Both the position numbers and the translations under genes were made by a program. A stretch of 64,000 bases of DNA from Muntiacus reevesi (taxonomy: Eukaryota; Chordata; Mammalia; Artiodactyla; Cervidae): the NCBI RefSeq assembly GCF_963930625.1, contig NC_089259.1, forward strand, positions 10,789,559 through 10,853,558. Reading direction: 5' to 3'. Every line of letters starts with the position of its first letter. Position 1 is the stretch's first letter. The notes beneath the pieces were generated by a model. That model worked only from the letters and a program-made list of their open reading frames with translations. It did no database searches and was not told the DNA's origin. Of this stretch, positions 44,226-57,002 are shown in pieces.

Positions 44226-44939
44226 GATGTACATGTCATGTGTCCTGCTATGGAACATCCAAAGGTCTTGAAGATTTAACCAAAGGCTCAGGAAGTCCCA
44301 CCATGCAGTGATATTCTAGTTGAATTACCAAGGAATTAAAGAGGTTACGGGAAGGAGGAGAAAGAGGAGTGTTCCAGGTAGAGAGAACAGTATGTGTAAA
44401 GACTTGGGGTACTAGAGAGCTGGAGCACTGGATGGGTCCAAGCGAAGTCAAGGAGCAGGAGTGAGGAAGGGAATAATAAGGAACAAGCCTAGAACAGGGG
44501 GCAGGGTCTAGCTCTGGCAGTCCTAGAAGCCAGGGGAAAGAGTTTGGTCTGTTTCCGAATAGCACCAAAAGGCCACTGAAGTAGAGGGGTAACAGGATCA
44601 GATTTTCACTTTTGGAAAATCATTCTGGTGAAATGACAGGACAGAAAACAAGACTGAAAGCAAAGGAAAGCCATCTGGAAACTTCTTAACAAACTCAGGC
44701 CGGAGATGGTGGTGGCTTCAAGTAAGGAGCTGAGAGGTATGAACATACTTAAGAGACAGTTAGGGGAAAGGACTTACAAGATCTGAGTATGAATTGGATG
44801 TGAGGCGAGAGAAATCAACCTTTCTGTCTTGGGCAACAAGGTGGAACATGATGCTACCTAAAGACACATGAGACTGGGAGGCGAGGGGCCTCTGCTGGGT
44901 AGGGAGGGAAGTCTAGTATTAAAAAAGGGAGTTTAACTT

Positions 44940-45190
44940 CGGAAAGGTTGACTCTGCGGTGCCTGCTTCGCACACCTGCTCCTGCCTCTCCGGCTCACTG
45001 TCACTGCTCCAGGGCAGCCCATCGCTGTGCTCAGACTCCTAGAAAGGGTCCTCTTGGGCCTCCTGCCTCCAGATTTACAACTGGCCAGTCCACCATTTGT
45101 TTAGTTACTTTTCTTAAACAGAGATCTCATCAGGTCATTTCTGGCTTCATTTTAAAAGCTCCAATAATTCCTTCGAGGAAATGCTAAAAC
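44940..45190 (+). repeat. Probable L2-type fragment
   Basis: 'cctgctcctgcctctccggc tcactgtcactgctccaggg' and 'gatctcatcaggtcatttct ggcttcattttaaaagctcc aataattcc' resemble the L2 3' region. Weak; no gene in the 79-codon frame. Confidence 0.4.
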
Positions 45191-45576
45191 CATAACCCAG
45201 GAAGGAATTTCTGTAAATATCCTGAGCAAAATGAGACAGTTACAGCGATCTGTTCTTTCCAATCACAGTTTTTGCCTAGAACAAAAAAATCCTGAGGATT
45301 ACTTTAATTGAATAAATATATAAACAATATCTTATTTTTCCATTACAAAAGCCACACATACTCATTTTTCTTAAAGAGAAGTTTAGAAAACAAAAAAACT
45401 ACCCAATGTGCAATTGTCAAAATAAATCTGCTACCATTTTCATTTTGTTCCTGTGGATATTTATCTTTACTTACTAATCATTATCCTATATATACAGTAT
45501 GTATCCTTTAATAAAAATTGGCACAAAATAAATAGCTTTTACCTCACACTTGACTCTTCTGGAAGATAATATTTAG

Positions 45577-45722
45577 TCGGGAAGATCCCCTGGAGGGGAA
45601 AATGGCAATCCGTTTCAGTATTTTTGCCTAGGAAATCCCACTGATGGAGGAGCCTGGCAGGCTACGGTCCGTGGGGTCCCAAGAGTCGGACCCGACTGAG
45701 CAACGAACAATAACAACAAAAA
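45577..45722 (+). mobile_element. Bov-tA SINE, head-truncated
   Basis: A forward copy starting at 'cgggaagatcccctggaggg' and ending 'cccgactgagcaacgaacaa taac'. The tRNA-derived head is missing. Confidence 0.9.
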
Positions 45723-46227
45723 GGAACGAAAATTTTAAAAAGAAGAAGGAACCTATGGAATGAGAGATGATCAAATAACTATGAATTGTCTCAAAAGGAT
45801 GGAGCTTTCTTTTATCATTACTCTTTTGTCTCATCATGTTCTCTGTGACAAGGTACTAGAAAGAAGGACCTTTACAGAGCTAGGAGTCGGACGGCTCTTT
45901 GACTACAGGGTTAGGAGGAGGAATGATTCTGTTAAGCCCCTAAGGACAGGAGGAAAACATACTTTAATTTATTAAATATTTTAAAATAAAATAAAATTTG
46001 AGGAAAGAACAGAAGAAAAGGAAAGGGGAGTCATATAGTTTGCTCTTGCTGAAGGAGGTAGAAACCTCTTCCAGCAACATTCTGCTCCCTTTGGGCCAAC
46101 AAAGAGAAGGAACCTGACGTTTTTCAAGTCTTCTGCTGCATGCCTACCTGTCCTTCCAGTGCTTCACCATCCACACCCTCACACCAACCATGTCAGTGGG
46201 AGGTAACTCTTCTGTCTTGGAGAAGAG

Positions 46228-46240
46228 CAAACTTAAGTTC
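46228..46240. other. Left copy of a 13-bp target-site duplication
   Basis: caaacttaagttc recurs exactly at 48458-48470. It brackets the Bov-tA (46241-46446) and the BovB (46447-48457) as one unit. Confidence 0.75.
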
Positions 46241-46446
46241 AAGGCTTCCCCAGTGGCTCAGTGATAAAGAATCATCTGCAGTGCAGGAGACAAAGGAGAC
46301 ATGGGTTCGATTCTTGTGTTGGGAAGATCCCCGGGAGAAGGGGACGGTTACCCACTGCAGTATTCTTGCCTGGGAAATCCCATGGACAGAGGAGCCTGGT
46401 GGGCTACAGTCCATCACGTCACAAAGCGTTGGACACAATTAAGCAT
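46241..46446 (+). mobile_element. Bov-tA SINE abutting BovB
   Basis: A forward full-length copy with the tRNA-derived head 'ggcttccccagtggctcagt' and B-box-like 'gggttcgattcttg', ending 'gacacaattaagcat'. It joins the BovB 3' terminus directly. It lies within the duplication that flanks BovB and has no visible duplication of its own on the right. Confidence 0.92.
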
Positions 46447-48457
46447 CAGTTCAGTTCGGTTCAATCGCTCAGTCATGTCCAACTCTTTGCGACCCCATGG
46501 ACTACTGCAGCATGCCAGGCTTCCCTGTCCTTCACCAACTCTCCCGGATCTTGCTCAAACTCATGTCCATCAAGTCGGTGATGCCATTCAACCATCTCAT
46601 CCTCTGCCGTCCACTTATCCTCCTGCCTTCAACCTTTCCCAGCATCAGGGTCTTTTCAAATGAGTGAGTTCTTCTCATCAGGTGGCCAAAGTATTGGAGC
46701 TTCAGCTTCTGCATCAGTCCTTCCAATGAATATTCAGGACTGATTTTCTTTAGGATTGACTGGTTTGATCTCCTTGCAGTCCAAGGGACTCTCACCACAG
46801 TTCAAAAGCATCAATTTTTCAGCACTCACCTTTCCTTATGGTCCAACTCTCACATCCAAACATGACTACTGGAAAAATCATAGCTTTGACTAGATGGACC
46901 TTTGTCGGCAAAGTAATGTCACTACTTTTCAACATGCTGTCTAGGTTGATCATAGCTTTTCTTCCAAGGAGCAAGCAAGCGTCTTTTAATTTCATGGCTG
47001 CAATCACAATGCGTAGTGATTTTGGAGCCCCCCAAAATAAAGTCTCTCACTGTTTTCATTGTTTCCCCATCTATTTGCCATGAAGTGATGGGACCAGATG
47101 CCATGATCTTAGTTTTCTGAATGCTGAGTTTCAAGCCAGGTTTTTCACTCTCCTCTTTCATTTTCATTAAGAGTCTCTTTAGTTCCTCTTCACTTTCTGC
47201 CATAAGGGTGGTATTATCTGCATATCTGAGGTTATTGATATTTCTCCCAGCAATCTTGATTCCAGCTTGTGCTTTATCCAGCCCAGAATTTCGCATGATG
47301 TACTCTGCATATAAGTTAAATAAGTGGGTGACAGTATACAGCCTTGATGTATTCCTTTCCCAATTTGAAATCAGTCTGTTGTTCCATGTCTGGTTCTAGC
47401 TGTTGCTTCTTGACCTGCATACAGATTTCTCAGGAGGCAGGTCAGATGGTCTGGTATTCCCACCTCTTGAAGAATTTTCCACAATTTATTGTGATCCACA
47501 CAGTCAAAGGCTTTGGCATAGTCAATAAAGCAGAAGTAGATGTTTTTCTAGAATACTGTTGCTTTTTCTATGCTGCAACGGATGTTGGCAATTTGATCTC
47601 TGGTTCTTCTGCCTTTTCTAAATCCAGCTTGAACATCTGGATGTTCACAGTTAACGTAATCTTGAAGCTTGGCTTGGAGAATTTTGAGTATTACCTTGCT
47701 AGTGTGTCAGATGAACACAAGTGTGTGAACATTCTTTGGCATTGCCTTTCTTAGGGATTGGAATGAAAACTCACCTTTTCCAGTCCTGTGGCCACTGCTG
47801 AGGTTTTCAAATTTGCTGGCATATTGAGTGTAGCACTTTCACAGCATCATCTTTTAGGATTTAAAATAGCTCAGCTGGAATTCCATCACCTCCACTAGCT
47901 TTGTTTGTAGTGATACTTCGTAAGGCCCACTTGACTTCACACTCCAGGATGTCTGGCTCTAGGTGAGTGATCACACCATCGTGGCTATCTGAGTCATGAA
48001 GATCTTTTTTGTTTAGTTCTTCTGTGTATTCTTGTCAACTCTTCTTAATATCTTCTGCTTCTGTTAGATCCATACCACTTCTATCCTTTATTGTGACCAA
48101 CTTTGCACGAAATGTTCCCTTGGTATTTCTAATTATTTTCTGAAGAGCTCTCTAGTCTTTCCCATTCTGTTGTTTTCCTCTATTTCTTTGCGTTGATCAC
48201 TGAAGAAGTCTTTCTTATCTCTCCTTGTTATTCTTTGGAACTCTGAATTCAGATGGGTATGTCTTTCCTTTTCTCTTTTGCCTTATACTTCTCTTCTTTT
48301 GTCAGCTATTTGTAAGGACTTCTCAGACAACCATTTTGCCTTTTTGCATTTCTTTTTCTTGGGGATGGTCTTGATCACTGACTCCTGTACAATGTCAGGA
48401 ACCTTCATCCATAGTTCTTCAGGCACTCTGTCTATCAGATCTGAGCATGCAAGCACA
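46447..48457 (-). mobile_element. BovB LINE, 5'-truncated (2.0 kb)
   Basis: The longest BovB copy here. The left end is the 3' terminus ('cagttcagttcggttcaatc gctcag'); the right end is cut within the polymerase-upstream region. Minus-strand peptides include MRNSGLDKAQAGIKIAGRNI NNLRYADNTTLMAESEEELK (the YADD-box region, here YADN), SWQIDGETMKTVRDFILGGS KI and VMFGCESWTIRKGEC. Frameshifts and stops abound. It has the same strand as VWA8. Confidence 0.95.
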
Positions 48458-49765
48458 CAAACTTAAGTTCTAAGCAGTTAGGATCCTGCAAACAATGGGA
48501 TTTTAAAGGCAAATTCACTCTGTCTTAAAAGAGGGGGCTGTTCTCTGCTTCACTATATTGCAAAACAGGATGTCAGGAGGTAGTCTCCCTGAATTGCTTT
48601 ATAAAGTTATGGAGTCATAAATCAGTTACTCAAAGATTATAAAACAGCCTAAAACATGTATCCAGGAACTCCCTGAATGCAAGGTTCAGAAGGGAGAAGA
48701 TGAGGAAGTCAATTTTTCTTTCTTCTGCAGGAATTTTTAAAATGGTCTCCAAGTGAGTGTTTGCCATGGCTAGTGTTCAGCTTGCCATGTGCTCTCTCAA
48801 GCATCTTAACTTTTGGCCTTCCCTCCAGTTCCTCCTAATTCTTCAGTAACTTTCATAGAGTTGGCTCCATTTGTATAAAATTTAAAGATTTTTTTCATAC
48901 GGTCCTAATTTTCCTTAGAAACACTAACTGTATGAATGTCATCAACAAATACCAATTGCAGTCAAACATAACAACTAAAAAGCTAGTATTATAGTAGCAT
49001 CAGGAGAAATAAACTGCTTTTTTAAAATAACCATAGAGTTTTCATCAAATATTGAAACTTTTAATTCTTTGTCTAAAATGCCTGAAAATATACTTACTAT
49101 ACAAGCAGTTGGGAGACTCAGACAGTCAATCCTCCTTAATCTGTCTCAGGGAGAGATTTATACCACCGTCTTCATTCATCTGAATAAACAGGGCCTAGAC
49201 AAGCAAATCTCCAAACACGATCTTATTCCAACAGTTCTTAATCCAATAACACAGTGAGAGGTTTCTGCTTTAGGAATCACTAGAAATTTCTTATTTTCCA
49301 AATTCTCTCAGTGAACATACATTATTTATGTATCCATAAAAAAGAATTAAACTGCATCGTAAATAGTTCCAAACATGTGCATAAACAGGTTCCCTGTAAC
49401 AAATTCGAAACAGTAGCCGAAAGTCAGGCAAACCAACACACCTTTTAACTGTACTACTAGTTTGCATGGCTTTAAAACACACTGATAAAGCTTCCTGGCA
49501 AAGTCAAAAGCTCCTTTTCAAACAGGAATAATAAAATCCACATCCTTGAAATTTCCCTTTGAAATAATGTGCTGCTGTAAATGGCAAAGTTAGACTCTTT
49601 GGTAGTTCAGTCACTTGGTATAACCAAAGCAGCCAAAACAAATACTGTGGTGGGGGGAAGAAATCAATGTGCTTACAAGAGCAATATTCAGATTCAGAAC
49701 AAAGGCAAGCTAAACACTCACTAAGAAACACTGGATGGATAAACTGAAGATCAAAAAGAACACGC

Positions 49766-49972
49766 GGGCTTCCCAGGTGGCTCAGTGGTAAAGAACCGGC
49801 CTGCCAATGCAGGAGACACTGGTTCAATCCCTGTGATGGGAAGAGCCCCTGGAGGAGGAAATGGCAACCCACTCCAGTATTCTTGCCTGGAAATCCCATG
49901 GGCAGAGGAGTCTGGCGGGCTACAGTCCCTGGTGTCATAAAGGAGTCGGACACGTCTTAGTGACCGAACAAC
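49766..49972 (+). mobile_element. Bov-tA SINE
   Basis: A full-length forward copy, 'gggcttcccaggtggctcag' through 'cggacacgtcttagtgaccg'. The open frames on the minus strand (49504-50074) derive largely from it. Confidence 0.93.
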
Positions 49973-51387
49973 AGCAAGAGAGAGTGTGCAGCATGGCAAA
50001 GAATTTCCATATTGTACTTTAGGCAACTTCATAGCAAGAGGTTTCAGAAGGGACACAAAATAATATGATATCAAATAAAGATATCATTATGCTTGATGAA
50101 ACCGAATATTTTATAGCCTTGGGACTCCTAAGCCACTGTAGGTACAAGAAACACGGCACACTTTGTTATCAAATTCCCTGCTGCCACTACCAGCTGGGGA
50201 CACAGGGGGGGAGAAGTCTGGACAAACTGTTCTGTCCGTCTATAGACATTAGACAATTATTCCGGCACAGCAACATGGTGTATTTCTGATGTTACACAGC
50301 AGCAATCTGCCACTGCTCAGTTCAGATGATTAATTAACAAAATCCATTCTTTAATTTTGGCAATAAAATATTCACAGTAACTCAATATTGAATAATTCAA
50401 CAAACATTTACTAAGCCTATACCAGGAAAAAACTAAATCTGTTCATTATAAGCCTCTAATTAACAGATGGTATGAGATACAAAGGATTATATGGTATTAT
50501 GTAGTAACAATGTGTATAGAGTCCTCTTTAGTCAGTATTAAATATATGCTTACTGATTTTCATAGTGTATAAAACATTTCAAAATTAAATGCTATGAAAA
50601 TTCAGGGGGGAAAAAAACAATTTTTTTAATTGTTGGGAAGTAATTAAGACAGAAATTTCTAGTCTGGAAGAAATGAATATGGTTTCATTGCATTATGGTA
50701 AATTAATCAAGAAGTTAAACTGGGTTGACGAAACTTACTTTAGAAAATAGTTCCTCACTGTAAGTTCATCAATATTGGTATAATTTTGATAAAATGTTTA
50801 CATTCATGGAAGTGGGTCAATATCTCTCAGGATAAAGAGAATAGGAGAACGTATCTTTCACCCTTCAAAGGGACTGAGGGGGTACCTCAACTGAATGCAG
50901 TGTTCACTCTTGTCTGGGTGCTGATGGAGACAAACCAACTTTAAGGGACACTGGGGAGAACTGAGGAAAACGGAATGCAGGGCATCAGTGTACATTAAGG
51001 GGTTATTATTAGCTTGTTAGGTGTAGTAATCAGATTGTGGTTGTGTAAGAGATAAAAACTAAGACAGGATAACAAAAATGCATTATGTAAAGGTATGGTC
51101 TTTTAAAAGACAACATACAGATAATATGTTCAACACAGATTAAAACAAGATGAACAAAATTCTGATAATCGTTGAAACAAAGTTATGGGGACAAAGGAGT
51201 TCATTATATATTCTACTTTGTATAGAATATATTTTACAATTTCATAATAGAAAAATTCAAAATGCCCTGAACTCTGTATGTAAAGCATAGCTCCTGGCCT
51301 ATTATAAGCGCAGAACGTGAGTTAGCTATTATATACTATTATTGTTGTTGCTATTGCGGCTGTATTATTAGTACAAGAACTAGTGTG

Positions 51388-51609
51388 CGTGGGTGCTAAG
51401 TCACTTCACTCGTGTCCAACTCTTTGCAACCCTATGGGCTGAAGCTCACCAGGCTCCTCTAAGCATGGGATTTTCCAGGCAAGTATACTGGAGTGGACTG
51501 CCATTTCCTACTCCAGGGGATCCTTCGGACCCAGGGATCGAATCCACATCTCGTATGTCTTCTGCATTGGTGGGTACATTCTTTATCATGAGGGCCACCT
51601 GGGAAATCC
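51388..51609 (-). mobile_element. Bov-tA SINE with clear duplication
   Basis: A reverse-oriented full-length copy. Flanks 'aagaactagtgtg' (51375-51387) and 'aagaattagtgtg' (51610-51622) differ at one base and mark the insertion. It sits immediately left of a MIR. Confidence 0.94.
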
Positions 51610-51624
51610 AAGAATTAGTGTGGT

Positions 51625-51805
51625 ATGGTGGAAAAAACGCATGAGCTTGGGAGGTCTGAGTCCTAACTCAGCCATTAACTAGCTATGTGATCTTGAGCAG
51701 ATATTCAAACTTTTTGAGTTTCAGTCTATTTGTCAAGTATGGAAAATAAAAATATTTATCTCAAAGGGTTTCCATAGAACTACATGAAATGATTCTTAAA
51801 AGTAT
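51625..51805 (+). repeat. MIR SINE
   Basis: Forward MIR order: 'gagcttgggaggtctgagtc ctaactcagccattaactag ctatgtgatcttgagcagat', 'gagtttcagtctatttgtca agtatggaaaataa', 'tttccatagaactacatgaa atgattc'. It is one of the better-preserved MIRs in the window. Confidence 0.8.
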
Positions 51806-52138
51806 ATTGGGGGAAAAAAAGTATATTGGAAATTGTAAAACATACAATTATTACCATTTTTAATCCTTGTTCATAAGAAACTTGTAATTGAATTATAGAT
51901 GAAATTTAAAAATCAAAACAACTTTAAGAATGAATTAAACACTGATAAAATACTACAAATGTTCCGAGAAAAACAAGGTTATTTCCATTTGGGGGAGACT
52001 AAGACGAGCTTCCTAGAGGAAAAAAATCTGATCTCTTGAAAACTGCAGGATTTTCATAGGGAAAGATGAGAGGAAGAAGCTCACATGAAGCAAAACATAC
52101 ATAAAATGGCTGGGAGACTAGGAGGGCATCGTGTACTT

Positions 52139-52357
52139 GCGTGCGTGCTAAGTGGCTTCAGTCGTGTCTGGCTCTGAAACCCTATGGACTGTGGCCTGCC
52201 AAGCTCCTCTGTCCATGGGATTCACCAAACAAGAATACTGGAGTGGGTGGCCATGCCCTCCTCCAGGGATCTTCCTGACTCAGGGATCAAACCCGCATCT
52301 CTTGTGTCTCCTGCACTGGCAGGCGGGTTCTTTACCACTAGCACCACCTGGGAAGCC
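52139..52357 (-). mobile_element. Bov-tA SINE
   Basis: A reverse-oriented full-length copy ending with '...ctagcaccacctgggaagcc' at the right. Flanks 'cgtgtactt' and 'ctgtgtactca' are a probable imperfect duplication. Confidence 0.92.
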
Positions 52358-53152
52358 CACTGTGTACTCAGGAAGGGTAAGAAACTCTGACTTGGAAGAA
52401 CCAGAACTGCAAAAGAGGTTTGGAGACAAGTCATAGGTTTTTTTGAGGGTTTCTTTTTGAAAGAGATTTTATCTGAGAGGCAAGGGGAGCCACTTTCAGC
52501 TTTCAGGAGGAAAATAAAATTAAGAGATGCTAAGATTGATCTCAGTGTTGATAGATTAGAAAGTGCCATGGAATTGTAAAAAGTACCTACAGAATCAGTA
52601 CTCTAGAAACCCAAAGCACATGAAAGTCAGAGACTGAGAAGGCATCTCCTAGGAAAATCAGCCAGAGCTCACTTTTTGTTTGAAAAGGAAAATACAATAT
52701 ATTAGAATTTTGGTAAAGGTAAAAAATATAGACTCTGGAATACAAGCAGAGCCTAAGTATAAAAATCTCACCAGAGTGCTATTATTTGGTAAAATCATAC
52801 AAAGGGCTCACTTTAAAAGGGGGGAAAAAAGGTTGACAAATCTAGCACATCATTGGACTATATTCACCGAGAAATAATTGTGAATTATTAACTGTCTCAT
52901 TAAATACATATTAAATTCTGATTATTTGCTTTGCAATTTAACATCGCAAATGAGAAAATATTACTATATGCAGATGATTAAACTTTCACTTCTTAAAACA
53001 AACACTATATATTTTTAAAACAGTTCTTATATAACGGGGGTACTTAAGCATTTTAGAACACTGCAGTACTAAACTATTTCTTCCTTCAAATATCTGATAA
53101 AGTGCAACTGCCTCTCAAAACTCAAGTGTCCTTATTCAGAAACAGAAGGTTA

Positions 53153-53272
53153 TTTATTTATTCTGACCAGGCCGTGTGGCATGGGGATCTTAGCTCCCCA
53201 AGCAGGGATCGACCTCGTGGCCCCTGCAGTGGAAGCACAGAGTCTTAACCACTGGAACGCCAGAGAAGTCCC
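53153..53272 (-). mobile_element. CHR-type tRNA-Glu SINE, shortened
   Basis: Antisense: 'gggatcttagctccccaagc agggatcgacctcgtggccc ctgcagtgg' (B-box complement) and 'cttaaccactggaacgccag agaagtccc' (tRNA head complement). The long CHR body is missing. Confidence 0.82.
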
Positions 53273-53433
53273 AGTTTATTCTTAAGGAGTTTTTAAACAA
53301 CAAAAAAAATGATGTGCCTATCAGCTGAATCTATAACCCAAAAAATTTACCAAAAATACTTGGTATTTCAAATATAATAAAGCTCTATAAACCAAAAGAA
53401 AGTAATATATGGGGAGGAAGAAAGCTTATTCTT

Positions 53434-53747
53434 TTTTTTCTCACTGTTTTAATTTATTAATTGAAGGATAATTGCTTTACAGAATTTTGTTGTTTTCTGC
53501 CAAATCTCAACATGAATCAGCCATAGGCATGCATACATCCCCTCCCTGCTGAAACTCCCTCCCATCTCCCTCCCCACTCCACCCCTCTATGTTGATACAG
53601 AGCCCCTGTTTGAGTTCCCTGAGCCACATAGCAGATTACCATTAGCTCTCTATTTTACATATGGTAATGTAAGTTTCCATGTTACTCCCTCCATACATCT
53701 CACCCTCTTCTCCCCTCTCCCCATGCCCATAAGTCTGTTCTCTATGT
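53434..53747 (-). mobile_element. Bovine-type L1 3'UTR fragment
   Basis: A short antisense L1 3' end: 'tgaaggataattgctttaca gaattttg', 'caacatgaatcagccatagg', 'gagttccctgagccacatag cagattaccattagctctct attttaca'. An exact 15-bp duplication, agaaagcttattctt, flanks it (53419-53433 and 53748-53762). It is heavily 5'-truncated. Confidence 0.93.
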
Positions 53748-54644
53748 AGAAAGCTTATTCTTGAAGACAGCTGTGATGATAAAAACATCACTGACTTGAA
53801 AGTAAATAGCTATTTCTCTTTTTACTGTCAGGAAAGCTGAAATAAATAGAAAGTCATATTATGATTTTTTCAAAAAGCCAGCGTGAAACTAATTGCATGA
53901 AAGGTATATGTAATGTTATAATTATAGTAAGTAGAAAATAATGCATATAGTGCATGCTAACAAAGATCTACAATATGCAGCATTGTATACTAAGGGACCA
54001 TGAAACATGTAATTTCAGGGTATCCTATCCCTTTTGGCTGACAGGCAGCAATTCTGCTTCTTTTACTGGAAAGCTGATGGACTGTTTTAAAAAAAAAAAA
54101 TCCCACACAGAAAGTTGAAAAGATAAAATCAAGTTTATTTCACCAAAAGAAAATGGGGCCTACTTTATGTTGCTATGATAAGTGATGTTTATAGACTTGT
54201 TTTTAGCTTCCCAACAGTTAGGAAAACTCATCTAATGTCATAGATTCTTAGAAAAGATAGTAATACATGGAAAGAAAAGATAGGATTTGGCTTAATCAAG
54301 ATGATAAACATTGAGATACCTCAAAATCAACATTTATTCCCTTTAATTTCCTCACAATAAAAGTTGCTACAAGTAACAGCGATCATTCAAAGCAACATTA
54401 AATTGACAACTTCAACTACTGAAAAGTTTCTTTCATGAACTTCAGCCAGTTTCTAATTTGCAAAACAGAAGGCTGGGTAGACTGTATCTATGTTTAGACA
54501 GCTTGTATTAAAAGCATTCATTACATTTTATTGTATTTGTATATCAACTCACTGCTGGCTTCTCTGTCAATATTTAATGCCCACACCTTTGATTCTAATT
54601 AACTTTTTTGCTTTTTGAGTAGTCATCACGTAATGTTTCACCCC

Positions 54645-54911
54645 AGTTCAATTCCTGGGTTGGGAAAATCTCCTGGAGAAGGGATAGGCTACCCACTCCA
54701 GCATTCTTGGGCTTCCCTGATGGCTCAGAGAGTAAGAAATCTGCCTGCAATGCAGGAGACGTGGTTTGATCCTTGGGTTGGGAAGATCCTCTGGAGGAAG
54801 GCATGGCAACCCACTCCAGTATTCCTGCTTAGAGAATCCCATGGACAGAGGAGCCCGGTGGGCTACAGTCCACAGGGTCACAAAGAGTCAGGCATGACTG
54901 ACTGACTAAGC
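54645..54911 (+). mobile_element. Bov-tA SINE with partial second unit
   Basis: A partial unit (about 54645-54706, from 'gttcaattcctgggttggga' to 'ccagcattctt') is followed directly by a complete Bov-tA (54707-54911, 'gggcttccctgatggctcag' to 'gactgactgactaagcgc'). It is either a SINE inserted within another or a tandem arrangement. Confidence 0.9.
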
Positions 54912-55494
54912 GCAGTACAGCATGTAATATCAAAAAGAGCAAGAGTAAAAAAGGAGCCTGACCAACTACTAAAAATGTTTTGCTTAGTTTCAAACTAAAT
55001 CATGTGATTAAAACAGGCATTTTCCCAGATGGTTGTCACTCTGCATTTGAGTGCAAACACCAGTGACACCACCCCATGAGAGCTGAGTGTCAGTCATTCT
55101 TAACCTACCAGTTGTAGCTCTGCCTGCCTGTCTTTTTCTTTTTTCATTGTTTTGGTTCACAAGGTCGGTAAAGGATGCAGGCGAGAAGATGCATAAGATA
55201 TTAAGATAGGTACATAAGTACCACTCATTAATAAAGCAGGGCACTTGGAAAGGTACTTATGAAACACCTGAGTGACTGTAACTGCAGAAGTACACATTCC
55301 TGAAGAAGGAATCCCCCAGATGATCAGGACTCTGAAGAAAACACAGGGGAGAACATGTAACTCCACACTGGTTCTCAGAAAAGTGCACCTCTGTGGAGTG
55401 CCTGCTCCACATTCGCCAACAAATACTACGGGGGGCTCTCTTCTCTCCCATACACACCAAACGGAAGCAACTAAGAGTCTTAATGGTAATGAGC

Positions 55495-55566
55495 CTGGTG
55501 GGCATTATGCTAAGCAAAATAAGACAGACAAAGACAAATACTGTATGGTATCATTTATAGTGCAAT
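55495..55566 (+). mobile_element. Ancient L1 3' fragment (left part)
   Basis: 'gcattatgctaagcaaaata agacagacaaagacaaatac tgtatggtatcatttatag' is typical of the old L1 3' region. It continues at 57003 after a younger L1 inserted. Confidence 0.6.
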
Positions 55567-57002
55567 CTTTTTTAAATTAATTTATTTAAATTGGCAGCTA
55601 ATTACTTTACAATATTGTGGTGGTTTTTGCCATACATTGACATGAATCAGCCACGGGTGTACATGTGTCCCACCATCCTGAACCCCGCTCCAACCTCCCT
55701 CCCCACCCCATCCCTCTGGGTTGTCCAGAGCACCAGCTTTGGGTGCCCTGCTTCATACATTGCATGAATTTGCACTGGTCAACTATTTTACATATGATAA
55801 GATACATGTTTCAATGCTATTCTGTCATATCGTCCCACCTTCACCTTCTCCCACAAAGTCCTGAAGTATGTTCTTTAAATCTGTGCCTCTTTTGCTGTCT
55901 TGCATGTAGAGTGGTCATTACCATCTTTCTGAATTCCATATATATGCATTAATATACTGTATTGGTGTTTCTCTTTCTGGCTTACTTCACTCTGTATAAA
56001 AGGCTCCAGTTTCATCCACCTTATTAGAACTGACTCAAATGTGTTCTTTTTTTATAGCTGAATAATATTCCATTTTTTATATGTACCACAACTTCCTTTT
56101 CCATTCATCTGCTGATGGACATCTAGGTTGCTTCCATGTTCTATCTGTTGTAAACAGTGCTGTAATGAACATTGGGGTACACATGTCTCTTTCAACTCTG
56201 GTTTCCTCAGTGTGTACGCACAGCAGTGGGGTTGCTGGGTTGTATGGCAATTCTAGTTCCAGTTTTTTAAGGAATCTCCACACTGTTCTCCATAGTGGCT
56301 GTTTTAGTTTGCATTCCCACCAACACTGTAAGAAGGTTCCCTTTTCTCCACACCCTCTCCAGCATTTATTGCTTGTAAACTTTTTGATGGCAGCCATTCT
56401 GACTGGTGTAAGATGGTACCTCATTGTGGTTTTGATTTGCATTTCTCTGATAATGAGTGATGTTGAGCACCTTTCATGTGTTTGTTAGCCATCTGTATGT
56501 CTTCTTTGGAGAAATGTCTGTTTAGTTCTTTGGCCCATTTTTTGATTGGGTCATTTATTTTTCTGGTATTGAGCTGCATCAGCTGCTTGTATGTATTTGA
56601 GATTAATTCTTTGTCTGTTGCTTCATTTGCTATTATTTTCTCCCATTCTGAAGGCTGCCTTTTCACCTTGCTTATAGTTCACCTTGCAAAAGCTTTTAAG
56701 TTTAATTAAGTCCCATTTGTTTATTTTTGTTTTTACTTCCACTACTCTGAGAGGTGGGTCATAGAGGATCTTGCTGTGGTTTATGTCAGAAAGTGTTCTG
56801 CCTATGTTTTCCACTAAGAGTTTTATAGTTTCTGGTCTTATATTTAGATCTTTAATCCATTTTGAGTTTATTTTTGTGTATGGCATTAGAAAGTATTCTA
56901 GTTTCATTCTTTTACAGGTGATTGACCAGTTTCCCCAGAACCACTTGTTAAAGAGACTGTCTTTTCTCCATTGTACATTTTTGCCTGCTTTGTCAAAGAT
57001 AG
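55567..57002 (-). mobile_element. Bovine-type L1, 5'-truncated
   Basis: Antisense L1: 3'UTR at 55570-55960, then the ORF2 C-terminal region (minus-strand peptides MQIKTTMRYHLTPVRMAAIK and EWEKIIANEATDKELISNTY, among others). It stops near 57002, where the old L1 resumes. Frames are broken, so it is inactive. It is oriented opposite to the L1 3' end at 57258-57503. Confidence 0.93.

Larger units (their letters stand above)
43540..44940. repeat. Ancient repeat split by younger insertions
   Basis: The left piece (about 43540-43665) has 'agcacctaatgttctaggta ttgtactag' and 'acaatccagtaggaaacaga caatgaaac'. The right piece (about 44265-44940) has 'gtgttccaggtagagagaac agtatgtgtaaag', 'cactgaagtagaggggtaac aggatcaga' and 'gaattggatgtgaggcg'. 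These are successive parts of the same unnamed ancient family seen at 27.6 and 61.4 kb. The middle is occupied by another element (43690-44225) that itself carries a SINE. Confidence 0.45.

Noticed and set aside
49504..50074. Two overlapping minus-strand frames of 149 and 107 codons
   Set aside because: Most of their length is antisense Bov-tA at 49766-49972; the repeated phrases (LPFPPPGALPITGIEPVSPA type) occur at every Bov-tA in the window.
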